From the NCBI GenBank assembly GCA_015069575.1, contig SVIH01000012.1:1-64000 (forward strand): a stretch of 64,000 bases of DNA. Direction: 5' to 3'. The position numbers were made by a program, and so were the translations under genes. The notes below the pieces were generated by a model that was given only the letters and a program-made list of their open reading frames with translations, had not been told where the DNA came from and made no database searches. Of this stretch, positions 48,777-57,252 are shown piece after piece. How positions within the stretch are numbered: position 1 is the stretch's first letter; each line of letters starts with the position of its first letter. The DNA comes from Clostridiales bacterium (GTDB taxonomy: Bacteria; Bacillota; Clostridia; Christensenellales; QALW01).

Positions 48777-49230
48777 AATCGTTTAAATTCTTTTGCATTT
48801 TTTCAAGGCAATTGTAAAACAGCAACAGTTCTTTTTCAGAAAAATCCTTGAACATATGGGTATCAACCTCATCTACAAGGGCTTTTGTTTTAAAAAGAAT
48901 TTCTTTGCCTTTATCGGTTACGGTGATTTTATTAAAACGCATATCATCTTTTAATGCTTCGCGCTTTATATATCCGCCTTTTTCTAGTTTTTTAACCGAA
49001 ACCGCTATTGCCGCAGGGCTGACTTCAAAAAAAGACGCTAACTCTTTTTGAGAAAGCGGTTCTTCACTTTTATAAATGTGTAATAAAAGCCTGTGCTGTG
49101 TGCGGTGCAGGCTACCTTTTGCAACTTGCTTTTCTATTAAAGTGCGATGCAATCTATCAGCACTGATAAACTTGTGTATAACTGTATTGATATCCACTTT
49201 TTTATACTCCTTTTTAAAAACAGTTAACAT
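48736..49230 (-). CDS. MarR family regulator
   Basis: PLSQKELASFFEVSPAAIAVSVKKLEKGGYIKRE. Confidence 0.9.
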   Translation of the reverse strand: MLTVFKKEYKKVDINTVIHKFISADRLHRTLIEKQVAKGSLHRTQHRLLLHIYKSEEPLSQKELASFFEVSPAAIAVSVKKLEKGGYIKREALKDDMRFNKITVTDKGKEILFKTKALVDEVDTHMFKDFSEKELLLFYNCLEKMQKNLNDFEQEEVKKDETMV

Positions 49231-49326
49231 ATTAACTATTATATATGTTTTTATTGAATTGTCAACCTGAACAATGTGAAAATAAAATGAAAAAGCATTT
49301 CTGAACGAAATGCTTTTTTAGTTATT

Positions 49327-51648
49327 TTAAGTTGTTGCCGGAGTTTCCGTTGGTGCCTCCGTAGGCGCTTCTGTAGGAGCTTGTGTTGGCGCTTCTGCAG
49401 GCGTTTCTGTTGGTGCCTGTGTTATTTCAGGCGTTTGTGTATTTTCAGGAACAAGTGTATTTTCAGGTGTTGCCGTTAACTGTGGGCTAACACTTGGGGC
49501 AACAGTCTGATTAGGTGTAGGTGCTCCGCTTGGAATAACTGTTGGTGAAGGAGTTGATACGGGTGAAGAACTTACAAAAGGCATCAAACTTGCTATAGGC
49601 GGTTCAGTAGGTATCGGCGTTGGTGTTGGATAAGCAGTTTTTGTTCTGCTGGCAAGAATTATTTCTCTGAACCCTTTTTCTGCATCAAAATCAACCACTG
49701 ACCATAGTCCGTCTTTTGTAAGACGCTGTTTTTTCAAACTGTAAACATTTATTCTTGTAAGTGTATTTCCGTTATCTACAGGCGTGTAATAATACAGCCA
49801 TCCGCCTTGGAAAGTAAGGTTCTGGCAAAGTGTATCGCCCGTAACCTTTACAATTTCCGCTTTATCATTAAATTTTATATAAATGGAATTTGCATCATTT
49901 TCGTTTGTGAAAAGCAGATACCTTGTACCTGGCTGAACCTGATTATATGCCTGTGGAATCAACACCGTTGCATTGGATTCATCAGTATTATTAAGGGGAA
50001 CCTGAAGACAATTTTTATCACTGTAATATCTTCTGTAACAAAGATTTCCCTTGTAAACAAATGGCCTGTCCACACGGGACTGAATCATCTGCGTCTGTTC
50101 AAGAGTGTTTAAATCGAGCCTGTATATTCTTTCTGAATTTATACGGGCATTTTGCGTGTAATATATAGCGTTATCATAGTAGAAAATGTGTGAAACATCT
50201 CTGTCTGCTATTTCCGTTCTTTCAGAGCCATCATGCTTTATCCTGAATATAGAATCTTTATCCAAAGCATTTGCAAAATATATCCATTCATCCTGAACAA
50301 GCACAAAGGTGCGGGTATCAACCTCAGTAATTTTTACTGTTTCACTGCCATCAGCTAAAGTTTTTGTTAAATGTCCCGCTGAAGAAAGATCGCTGTAATA
50401 AAGCCAACCTTCATAGTAATTAAGATTTGCGCAAGGCTTATCTACCAACAACTGAACATTTGTTCCATCAGGCCTTGCTTTATATATTTTGTTTTCGTTA
50501 TTTTTATCAATATAGTACAGCCACTGGCCAACAAGCACTACAGAAGAATTATTCTGCCCATCAAAACCTGTAGCTTTAACTTTTGAAAAAGAACTGAATC
50601 CATCTTGTTTAAGTTGATTAAGATTAAACATATCTGCCAAAATAAGCGGATCGTAATTGCTCATTCTGGTATATGCAATTTCTTTTGAAAAACTTTTAAA
50701 TCTTTCAGCATTTCCATGGCGCACTTCTATATGAATATGAGTGTCCCCTGCAGGTTCGCCTGCACCACCGCCATATCCTAAAAGGTCGCCTTTTTTAACT
50801 TTTCCACCGTTTTCATATATCTTTTTTGCAGGAGTAATATCGTTGGCGTGAAGTATAATAACCGAAAGATCTTTTTCTTCAACATAAATGATTATCATAT
50901 TGTAATCATCTGTTGCTGCTGCATAAGTTATTTTGCCATCAACAACACTGTAAAACGGCTGATTATTGTATATGGTAAAATCTGTGCCTGTATGGTAATA
51001 TCCTTCTAAAATTCCGCCAACATAATTGTACTTTGACAAAAACCCTTGAATAATACTGCCGTATTCACTTTCATAATATGAGTTTTTACTGCTTTTAAAA
51101 AGATTAGATGCAAGCCTTATTGCCCGATCGTCTTCAAGGGCAGGATTTTCCGCATTAAACAAAAGCGCATCATCATATTGATTAGGGTTAGAATACCCAT
51201 ATATTACACCCGGAACATAATCAAAATGAACCTTTTCTTTTACAATTCCGTTTTTATCAGTTGAAACAACCGTTATGTTACGGCAATCGGTTCCTTTGAT
51301 TACTTGCTCGTTTTTAATGCTTGTCCACGATGAAGCATCAAAGCCTTTTTCAACTGATTCAACATTTCCATCTTTGCCGTAAATCTTGTATTTATAATTG
51401 CCTTCAAACCTTGAATAAAAAACAATATCCCCCACCTGATAAGGTGCCTGACTTGTGCCAAAAAGATATATACCCGCTGCGCGCTGCGAACCATCATCAA
51501 GTGAAAGTTCTTCAGGTTTTTTAAATCTATCCCAAGGCAAAACTGCAGCAGTAATTGCAAGAAGCACAACAACTGCAACAATAGCTATTACGGTGTGAAA
51601 ATATTTTTTAAGCATAAAAAACTCTCCCAGTATAAAGAATACATACAA
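49327..51648 (-). CDS. Membrane-anchored M23 peptidase + DUF5050-like propeller + Pro/Thr-rich tail
   Basis: HTGTDFTIYNNQPFYSVVDGKITYA...HIHIEVRHG; WLYYIDKNNENKIYKARPDG repeats; TEAPTEAPTETPATT. Confidence 0.85.
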   Translation of the reverse strand: MYVFFILGEFFMLKKYFHTVIAIVAVVVLLAITAAVLPWDRFKKPEELSLDDGSQRAAGIYLFGTSQAPYQVGDIVFYSRFEGNYKYKIYGKDGNVESVEKGFDASSWTSIKNEQVIKGTDCRNITVVSTDKNGIVKEKVHFDYVPGVIYGYSNPNQYDDALLFNAENPALEDDRAIRLASNLFKSSKNSYYESEYGSIIQGFLSKYNYVGGILEGYYHTGTDFTIYNNQPFYSVVDGKITYAAATDDYNMIIIYVEEKDLSVIILHANDITPAKKIYENGGKVKKGDLLGYGGGAGEPAGDTHIHIEVRHGNAERFKSFSKEIAYTRMSNYDPLILADMFNLNQLKQDGFSSFSKVKATGFDGQNNSSVVLVGQWLYYIDKNNENKIYKARPDGTNVQLLVDKPCANLNYYEGWLYYSDLSSAGHLTKTLADGSETVKITEVDTRTFVLVQDEWIYFANALDKDSIFRIKHDGSERTEIADRDVSHIFYYDNAIYYTQNARINSERIYRLDLNTLEQTQMIQSRVDRPFVYKGNLCYRRYYSDKNCLQVPLNNTDESNATVLIPQAYNQVQPGTRYLLFTNENDANSIYIKFNDKAEIVKVTGDTLCQNLTFQGGWLYYYTPVDNGNTLTRINVYSLKKQRLTKDGLWSVVDFDAEKGFREIILASRTKTAYPTPTPIPTEPPIASLMPFVSSSPVSTPSPTVIPSGAPTPNQTVAPSVSPQLTATPENTLVPENTQTPEITQAPTETPAEAPTQAPTEAPTEAPTETPATT

Positions 51649-51715
51649 GTATTATATACCATTTTTCATATTTTTACAATAGCAAAAAACAGGATACATA
51701 AGTACCCTGTTTTTA

Positions 51716-53419
51716 TTACATTTTTTCAGGTGCTTCAATGCCTAAAAGACCTAAAGCAGTTTTTAAACAATCGCGGGTGCATTTTGTTAAAACAAGCCTT
51801 GCTTGCATTACAGGTTCTTCTTCACCTAAAATGCGGTTTTCAAAATAGAAACGATTATAACTTTGAGCAAGATTTGCCGCAAACCTTGTTATAATTGAAG
51901 GTTCGTATTTTTCTGCAGCATCAAGTACAACTTGCGGGAACATTTCAATGCGTGAAACAAGGTCCATTGATGCCTCATCATTAAGCGCATTAAAGTCTGC
52001 TTTTACAAAATTAATTTCAGGCGCTTTTTTAAGTACTGAGCAGCAACGGGTGTGGGCATACTGAACATAAGGACCTGTTTCGCCTTCAAAGTTAAGCGCC
52101 CTATCCCACCAGAAATCAACATCTTTAATTCTGTTTGAGAATAAATCATAGAAAACTACCGCACCGATACCAACCTGTTTTGCAACTGTTTCTTTGTTTT
52201 CTAAATCTGGATTCTTCTCGTTTATAATATCAAGAGCCTTTATAATGGCGCGATCTAAAACCTCATCAAGATAAACAACGTGGCCCTTTCTTGTTGAAAG
52301 AGTTTGTCCTTCATAACTTACCATACCAAAGGGAACATGCACTAGGCTGTCTGCCCAATCATAGCCCATCTGTTCAACAACTTTAAATACCTGTTGAAAG
52401 TGTAAGTTCTGCTGATATGCAACAACATAAAGGCATTTATCAAAATCGTAAGTCTTTTTGCGGTAAAATATTGCCGCAAGATCCCTTGTTGCATAGATGG
52501 TTGCGCCATCTGATTTTAATAAAATGCAAGGTGGCATTTGGTATTGGTCAAGTTTTACTACATATGCACCTTCAGAAAGTTCAAGCAGATTCTTTTCTTT
52601 TAATTCTTCAACAACTGCGGGGCATTTATCCTTATAAAAACTTTCGCCTGCGTAAGAATCAAACTTAATTCCTAAAAGATCGTATATCCTTTGAACATCT
52701 TTTAAAGTAATATCTTTAAACCAATTAAAAAGTTCTATTGCTTCCGCGTCATCGTCTTCAATTTTTTTAAACCAGGCGCGTGCCTCGGTTTGCATATCTT
52801 CGTCAGCATCTTTTTCAAATCGAACATAAAGTTCAATTAAGGCGTTTACGCCTTTTTCTTCAACATCTTTTTTATTACCCCAATGTTTAAATGCACAAAG
52901 CATTTTACCAAACTGTGTACCCCAGTCACCTAAATGGTTAATAGAAACAACATTGTATCCTAAAAAACGGTGGATTTTTGCCAAGGAATTACCTAAAACT
53001 GTTGTGGTAAGATGACCAATATGGCATCTTTTTGCAATATTAATTGAAGAATAGTCAATACAAACTGTTTTATCCTTGCCAATTTCAGATGCGCCATAGT
53101 TTTCGCCTTTTTCGTAGGCACTTTTAAGCACACTTTCTGCGCGTTTTTTTGTATCAAGAAAGAAATTAAGATATCCGCCTTCAACTTGCGCTTGCTTTAT
53201 AAATGCGGGCAAAACAAGTGTATCCTTAAGTTCCTGTGCAATAACAGGCGGTGCTTTACGCATTACACGGGCAAGTTTAAAGCAAGGAAAAGCAAGGTCG
53301 CCCATTTCCTTTTTTGGCGGAACTTCAATAAAAGAAGCACATTCCTCTTTTGAAATTCCTGCTTTTTCTGCTATTAATGATGCAATTTCAAGTTTAAAAT
53401 CCATGAAAACTCTCTCCAA
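51716..53419 (-). CDS. argS: Arginyl-tRNA synthetase
   Basis: SSINIAKRCHIGHLTTTVLGNSLAKIHRFLGYNV; ends LGLLGIEAPEKM. Confidence 0.97.
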   Translation of the reverse strand: MERVFMDFKLEIASLIAEKAGISKEECASFIEVPPKKEMGDLAFPCFKLARVMRKAPPVIAQELKDTLVLPAFIKQAQVEGGYLNFFLDTKKRAESVLKSAYEKGENYGASEIGKDKTVCIDYSSINIAKRCHIGHLTTTVLGNSLAKIHRFLGYNVVSINHLGDWGTQFGKMLCAFKHWGNKKDVEEKGVNALIELYVRFEKDADEDMQTEARAWFKKIEDDDAEAIELFNWFKDITLKDVQRIYDLLGIKFDSYAGESFYKDKCPAVVEELKEKNLLELSEGAYVVKLDQYQMPPCILLKSDGATIYATRDLAAIFYRKKTYDFDKCLYVVAYQQNLHFQQVFKVVEQMGYDWADSLVHVPFGMVSYEGQTLSTRKGHVVYLDEVLDRAIIKALDIINEKNPDLENKETVAKQVGIGAVVFYDLFSNRIKDVDFWWDRALNFEGETGPYVQYAHTRCCSVLKKAPEINFVKADFNALNDEASMDLVSRIEMFPQVVLDAAEKYEPSIITRFAANLAQSYNRFYFENRILGEEEPVMQARLVLTKCTRDCLKTALGLLGIEAPEKM

Positions 53420-53510
53420 TTAATTAAATCAACCTATTATACTATTTTTATTAAGTAAAGTCAAATTCATATTTATTTTTTAGTTTTAGAAAGCTCCGCA
53501 CTTAATCCTG

Positions 53511-53539
53511 TTGACAAGAAATTTATCCCGTGATATAAT
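53511..53539 (+). promoter_or_regulatory. tRNA-Glu promoter
   Basis: TTGACA-N17-TATAAT. Confidence 0.9.
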
Positions 53540-53560
53540 TCCACTGTAAAATTTAGATAT

Positions 53561-53636
53561 GCCTCCATGGTCTAGTGGCCTAGGACACTGCCCTCTCACG
53601 GCAGCAACAGGGGTTCGAATCCCCTTGGGGGTGCCA
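53561..53636 (+). tRNA. tRNA-Glu (CTC)
   Basis: Cloverleaf; anticodon stem CTGCC-CTCTCAC-GGCAG; CCA encoded. Confidence 0.95.
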
Positions 53637-53897
53637 AATAAGAAACCGCTAATAATAGCGGTTTTTTTATTACGGTATTTTGCAAGGGGATTCGAAGCCT
53701 GTGAGGGAACAAGGCGTAAAGAAAACAGTTTAGTAAACTGTTTTTAGCCTTGTTGTGCGAAACGGGTACTGTTGCAAAGCAACGGTCGTTGAGCAATTAA
53801 GGCGCGCAGCGACTGTATCCCCTTGGGGGTGCCAAATAAGAAACCGCTAATAATAGCGGTTTTTTTATTTCGATATTTTGCAAGGGGATTCGAAGCC
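53619..53897 (+). repeat. tRNA-Glu tail + terminator direct repeat (81 bp, period 198 bp)
   Basis: 53619-53699 and 53817-53897: atccccttgggggtgccaaataagaaaccgctaataatagcggttttttta...ggggattcgaagcc. Confidence 0.9.
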
Positions 53898-53931
53898 AAA
53901 GTGGGAACAAGTACGAAAGCAACTATTTCGT

Positions 53932-54108
53932 TTGTGCAAAGCACAACATCATTGATGCGAAGCATCACATCATTTGCGACTTGTCGCAACATCATTTGAG
54001 GCAACGCCTCAACCTCGTTCATTTGTGCCGCGGGCGACAATGATGTTGACCTAACGGTCAAATGATGTTGCGTGTACCACGAAAACGATGTTGTGCCTTA
54101 CGGCACAA
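53932..54108. repeat. Bipartite palindrome array 2
   Basis: Hairpins separated by CATCAT (left) then ATGATG-type spacers (right). Confidence 0.85.
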
Positions 54109-54113
54109 ATGAA

Positions 54114-54143
54114 AAAATCCAAGTCTTTCGACTTGGATTTTTT
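54114..54143 (-). terminator. Bidirectional-looking terminator after tRNA-Gln
   Basis: aaaaaatccaagtctttcgacttggatttttt. Confidence 0.8.
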
Positions 54144-54216
54144 GGCTGCGGAACAAGGATTCGAACCTTGACAATACGAGTCAGAGTCGTAGGTGCTGCC
54201 GTTACACAATTCCGCA
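54143..54216 (-). tRNA. tRNA-Gln (CTG)
   Basis: TGCGGAATTGTGTAACGGCAGCACCTACGACTCTGACTCGTA...TTCCGCAGCCA. Confidence 0.95.
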
Positions 54217-54295
54217 ATGAATTAACTTTTATCGTGGCTATTATATTTTATTGTATGTACTTTGTCAAGCATTTTTTAAAATTTTGTGTGATTTG

Positions 54296-54508
54296 TTAAA
54301 AAAAGTCCAAAATGCCGTCTGCACCACTTATAACACCCGTCTCTCGACAGGTGGGTACGCCGAAAAAACGCATCTGCCTTCCACTGACATAGCCTTATAA
54401 GACCGGAGGCCTGACATAGCTTTTTTTACTGTTTCATAGCCATCGCTAAGCGTTCCCTATTTAATACTGTGGGTATTAATCAATGGTGCAAAACGCACAT
54501 TTCAGACA
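54296..54508 (-). ncRNA. Possible 6S RNA
   Basis: Promoter TTGTAT-N17-TATACT upstream; long closing stem GTCTGAAATGT/GCATTTTGGAC and TTGCACCATT/AGTGGTGCA; about 200 nt; U-tail. Confidence 0.5.
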
Positions 54509-54608
54509 TTAAATAGTATACCACATTCTAATAAAATATACAACAAAATTACGCTGTTATATTTTATATTTACTGTATTCTTTTACCTGTTGACATTTAC
54601 ATATATTT

Positions 54609-57128
54609 ATGTTAAAGTTTGTTTGCAGACCATATAAACAGGAGGTTTTTATGACAACCAAGCGATTACTTGCAATATTTCTTGTGTTTACAATGCTTTT
54701 TGCGGTTGTAGGATGCAAGAAAACCCCAGACACTGTGGAATCAACGGCTACGCCCGGCAATACCGGAAGCACTTCTACTGCCACAGACCAATTAACTGCC
54801 ACAAATACCCCCGATTCATCAGAAGAATCTCTTACCACCACTACGCCTAGTAATACAGATTCTGCTAAACCAACACCAACCCCTGACAGTGACTTTATTT
54901 TTAACGATATTTCCCCTGAAAAAGTATCTACTTTTGATGATATAAAATCTGTTAGCCAGTCAGGTTGGAAAAGTTATCTTGCAGGCAACATTACCCTTTC
55001 AAAAAACGGTGGTGTTGGCGGTTCACAATGTTTAAGATATGTTGGACCTTCAAGGGAAGGTAGCGATAAATATACATATTGTTGCCCATATACAAACCTT
55101 TATGACATTATGAAAAAAGCAGGAACATATCAGGTATCATATATGGTTCTTATTGGCGGTGAAGATGCTGACAGCGTTGGTGCACCGGGATTTTCTGTTA
55201 TAATTCGTGGAAACGGTGCAGGGGATGCAAACTCATTTATTGCCCCTGATAAAAACAATAAAAACTACCGTTATGTTCCCAGCGCAACCATTGATGGTGA
55301 ACTTGGTGACTGGATGACTGTTGAATTTGAACTTACCGTGCTTGAAAGCGACCTTGACGGTGGTTCACATTCATGGAAACTTTGCATGCATGGTATTGAT
55401 GAGTATGCAACTGAATTTTATATAGATAATTTTCAGGTGCTTTACGCTGAATCTGTTGCCGAAACAGAAAAACTTATAACAAAAACTGAAACATGGATCG
55501 CAAACGAAATGACTTTTATTGCAAAAAACACCGTTAGTGATCCGGTTAACACAAGAACTTTTGATGTTGAATTTACCAACGGAAACCAAACCATAAAAAT
55601 GCCTGGTTTCTGGGATGGTCAGAATATCTGGCGTGTTCGTTTTGCACTTCCTAAAGAAGGTACCTGGACATATAAAACAATATTCAGCGATGCTTCTGAT
55701 AGCGGTGTTCATAACAAAAAGGGTACTATTACCGTTAAAAAATATTCAGGAAATCTTGATATTTATAAACACGGTTTTGTAACAACAAAAGCAAATACAA
55801 AATATTTTGTTTATGCTGACGGTACACCTTTCTTCTATTTAGGTGATACACACTGGGATTTCTTAACAGAAGAATTTGACAGGGCAGGTTCAAAAGCAGC
55901 AGGCATACAGACTAATTCTCATTTTAAATACATTATAAATAAGCGTATTTCACAAGGTTTTACAGTTTATCAAAGCCAACCCAACAATGCACCTTTTAAT
56001 TTTACGGACGGTATCTCTTTAAATGATATTGCAGGGTTAAGGGTGGCTGATAAATACTTTGAATACATTGCAGATCAAGGTCTTGTGCACGCAAATGCCC
56101 AGTTCTTCTTTGCTTCTACTATGAACAACACAATTATGAAGAACTATTCACAGGCCGAATATGAGAAATTACTTGATACCCTTTCAAGATACTGGATTGC
56201 ACGCTTTGGCGCATATCCCGTTATGTATACTTTAGCGCAAGAAATTGACAACGACTATTATTATAAGGAAAACGGTGGCACAAACACCAATATGAACTCA
56301 ACAAGCAATCCTTGGAAATTCGTTTGTGAATCATTGTATAAATACGATCCTTACAAAAACCCGATTTCCGGACATCAGGAAGGTTCATACACTACATCAA
56401 ATTACACAACTGCTTCAAACTCCGCATTTCGCAACACAAAAGGGCACACATGGTGGGCAACACAATGGAAGCCTGTTCTTAACACCAAAACTGATTTTTC
56501 AGCTGCAATAGATTTCTGGAACAACGGACAAGGCAAGCCAGCCATTATGTACGAAGGCAGATATGACGGACTTTGGACCAACGAATACGGTGCCCGCGCA
56601 CAAGGTTGGTTATCATTCCTTAACGGTATGTACGGCCACGGTTACGGCGCAGTTGACATATGGCTTTACAGTAGCGCATATGATCTTGATAAGAACACTG
56701 TCCGCGATGGCATTACGATTACCGTTGAAACAAAGAAAACCCCTTGGGGAAAATCCATTGAGTTTGCTTCAGGCTATCAGATGGGCTATATGAAAACACT
56801 TCTTCAAAAATATCAGTGGTGGAATTTAGTTCCTGCATTTGATAACAAAAATATCTTTGTTTCTGATACAGGTTATTATTCCGTTGCACACATAGGCACC
56901 GACCTTTATATTGCATATCTTTACGATAACATCAGCAGAGCAGGTTCTACTGCTACAGGAACATTTAAATCTCTTGATGCAAATGCCCAATACACATATC
57001 AGTGGTTTAACCCGCGCACAGCCGCTTTAACTAATCCCACAAAAGCAAATAAGAACGGTTCAGAATTCAGTATTGGACAGCGTCCTTCCGCTGAAGACTG
57101 GGTATTGATTTTGCAAAAGACAAAATGA
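54609..57128 (+). CDS. Secreted lipoprotein glycosidase (CBM-like + DUF5060 + DUF4038)
   Basis: Lipobox FAVVGC (start probably 54651); KYFVYADGTPFFYLGDTHWDFLTEEFD; HTWWATQWKP. Confidence 0.85.
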   Translation: MLKFVCRPYKQEVFMTTKRLLAIFLVFTMLFAVVGCKKTPDTVESTATPGNTGSTSTATDQLTATNTPDSSEESLTTTTPSNTDSAKPTPTPDSDFIFNDISPEKVSTFDDIKSVSQSGWKSYLAGNITLSKNGGVGGSQCLRYVGPSREGSDKYTYCCPYTNLYDIMKKAGTYQVSYMVLIGGEDADSVGAPGFSVIIRGNGAGDANSFIAPDKNNKNYRYVPSATIDGELGDWMTVEFELTVLESDLDGGSHSWKLCMHGIDEYATEFYIDNFQVLYAESVAETEKLITKTETWIANEMTFIAKNTVSDPVNTRTFDVEFTNGNQTIKMPGFWDGQNIWRVRFALPKEGTWTYKTIFSDASDSGVHNKKGTITVKKYSGNLDIYKHGFVTTKANTKYFVYADGTPFFYLGDTHWDFLTEEFDRAGSKAAGIQTNSHFKYIINKRISQGFTVYQSQPNNAPFNFTDGISLNDIAGLRVADKYFEYIADQGLVHANAQFFFASTMNNTIMKNYSQAEYEKLLDTLSRYWIARFGAYPVMYTLAQEIDNDYYYKENGGTNTNMNSTSNPWKFVCESLYKYDPYKNPISGHQEGSYTTSNYTTASNSAFRNTKGHTWWATQWKPVLNTKTDFSAAIDFWNNGQGKPAIMYEGRYDGLWTNEYGARAQGWLSFLNGMYGHGYGAVDIWLYSSAYDLDKNTVRDGITITVETKKTPWGKSIEFASGYQMGYMKTLLQKYQWWNLVPAFDNKNIFVSDTGYYSVAHIGTDLYIAYLYDNISRAGSTATGTFKSLDANAQYTYQWFNPRTAALTNPTKANKNGSEFSIGQRPSAEDWVLILQKTK

Positions 57129-57252
57129 TTTTAAAGAGCGAAAATCTTTTCGCTCTTTTTTGTAAATAATTTATGTACATTGCATTATTTTATTGACCAT
57201 TAACTAAATATATGATAGAATTTATTTGATAGTAATTGACAGGAGGTAATTT

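Noticed and set aside
44497-49230. Cyclophilin / ABC exporter / MarR cluster as a special system
   Set aside because: Ordinary MarR-regulated heterodimeric exporter plus housekeeping lipoprotein.
53596-54061. ORFs 53596-53796 and 53744-54061 (LAPPRGFEPLLLP-type)
   Set aside because: Antisense to tRNA-Glu, its tail duplicate and the palindrome array; a familiar spurious-ORF type.
53932-54108. CRISPR array
   Set aside because: Constant part is only 5-6 bp and the variable units are palindromes, not protospacer-like; no cas genes.
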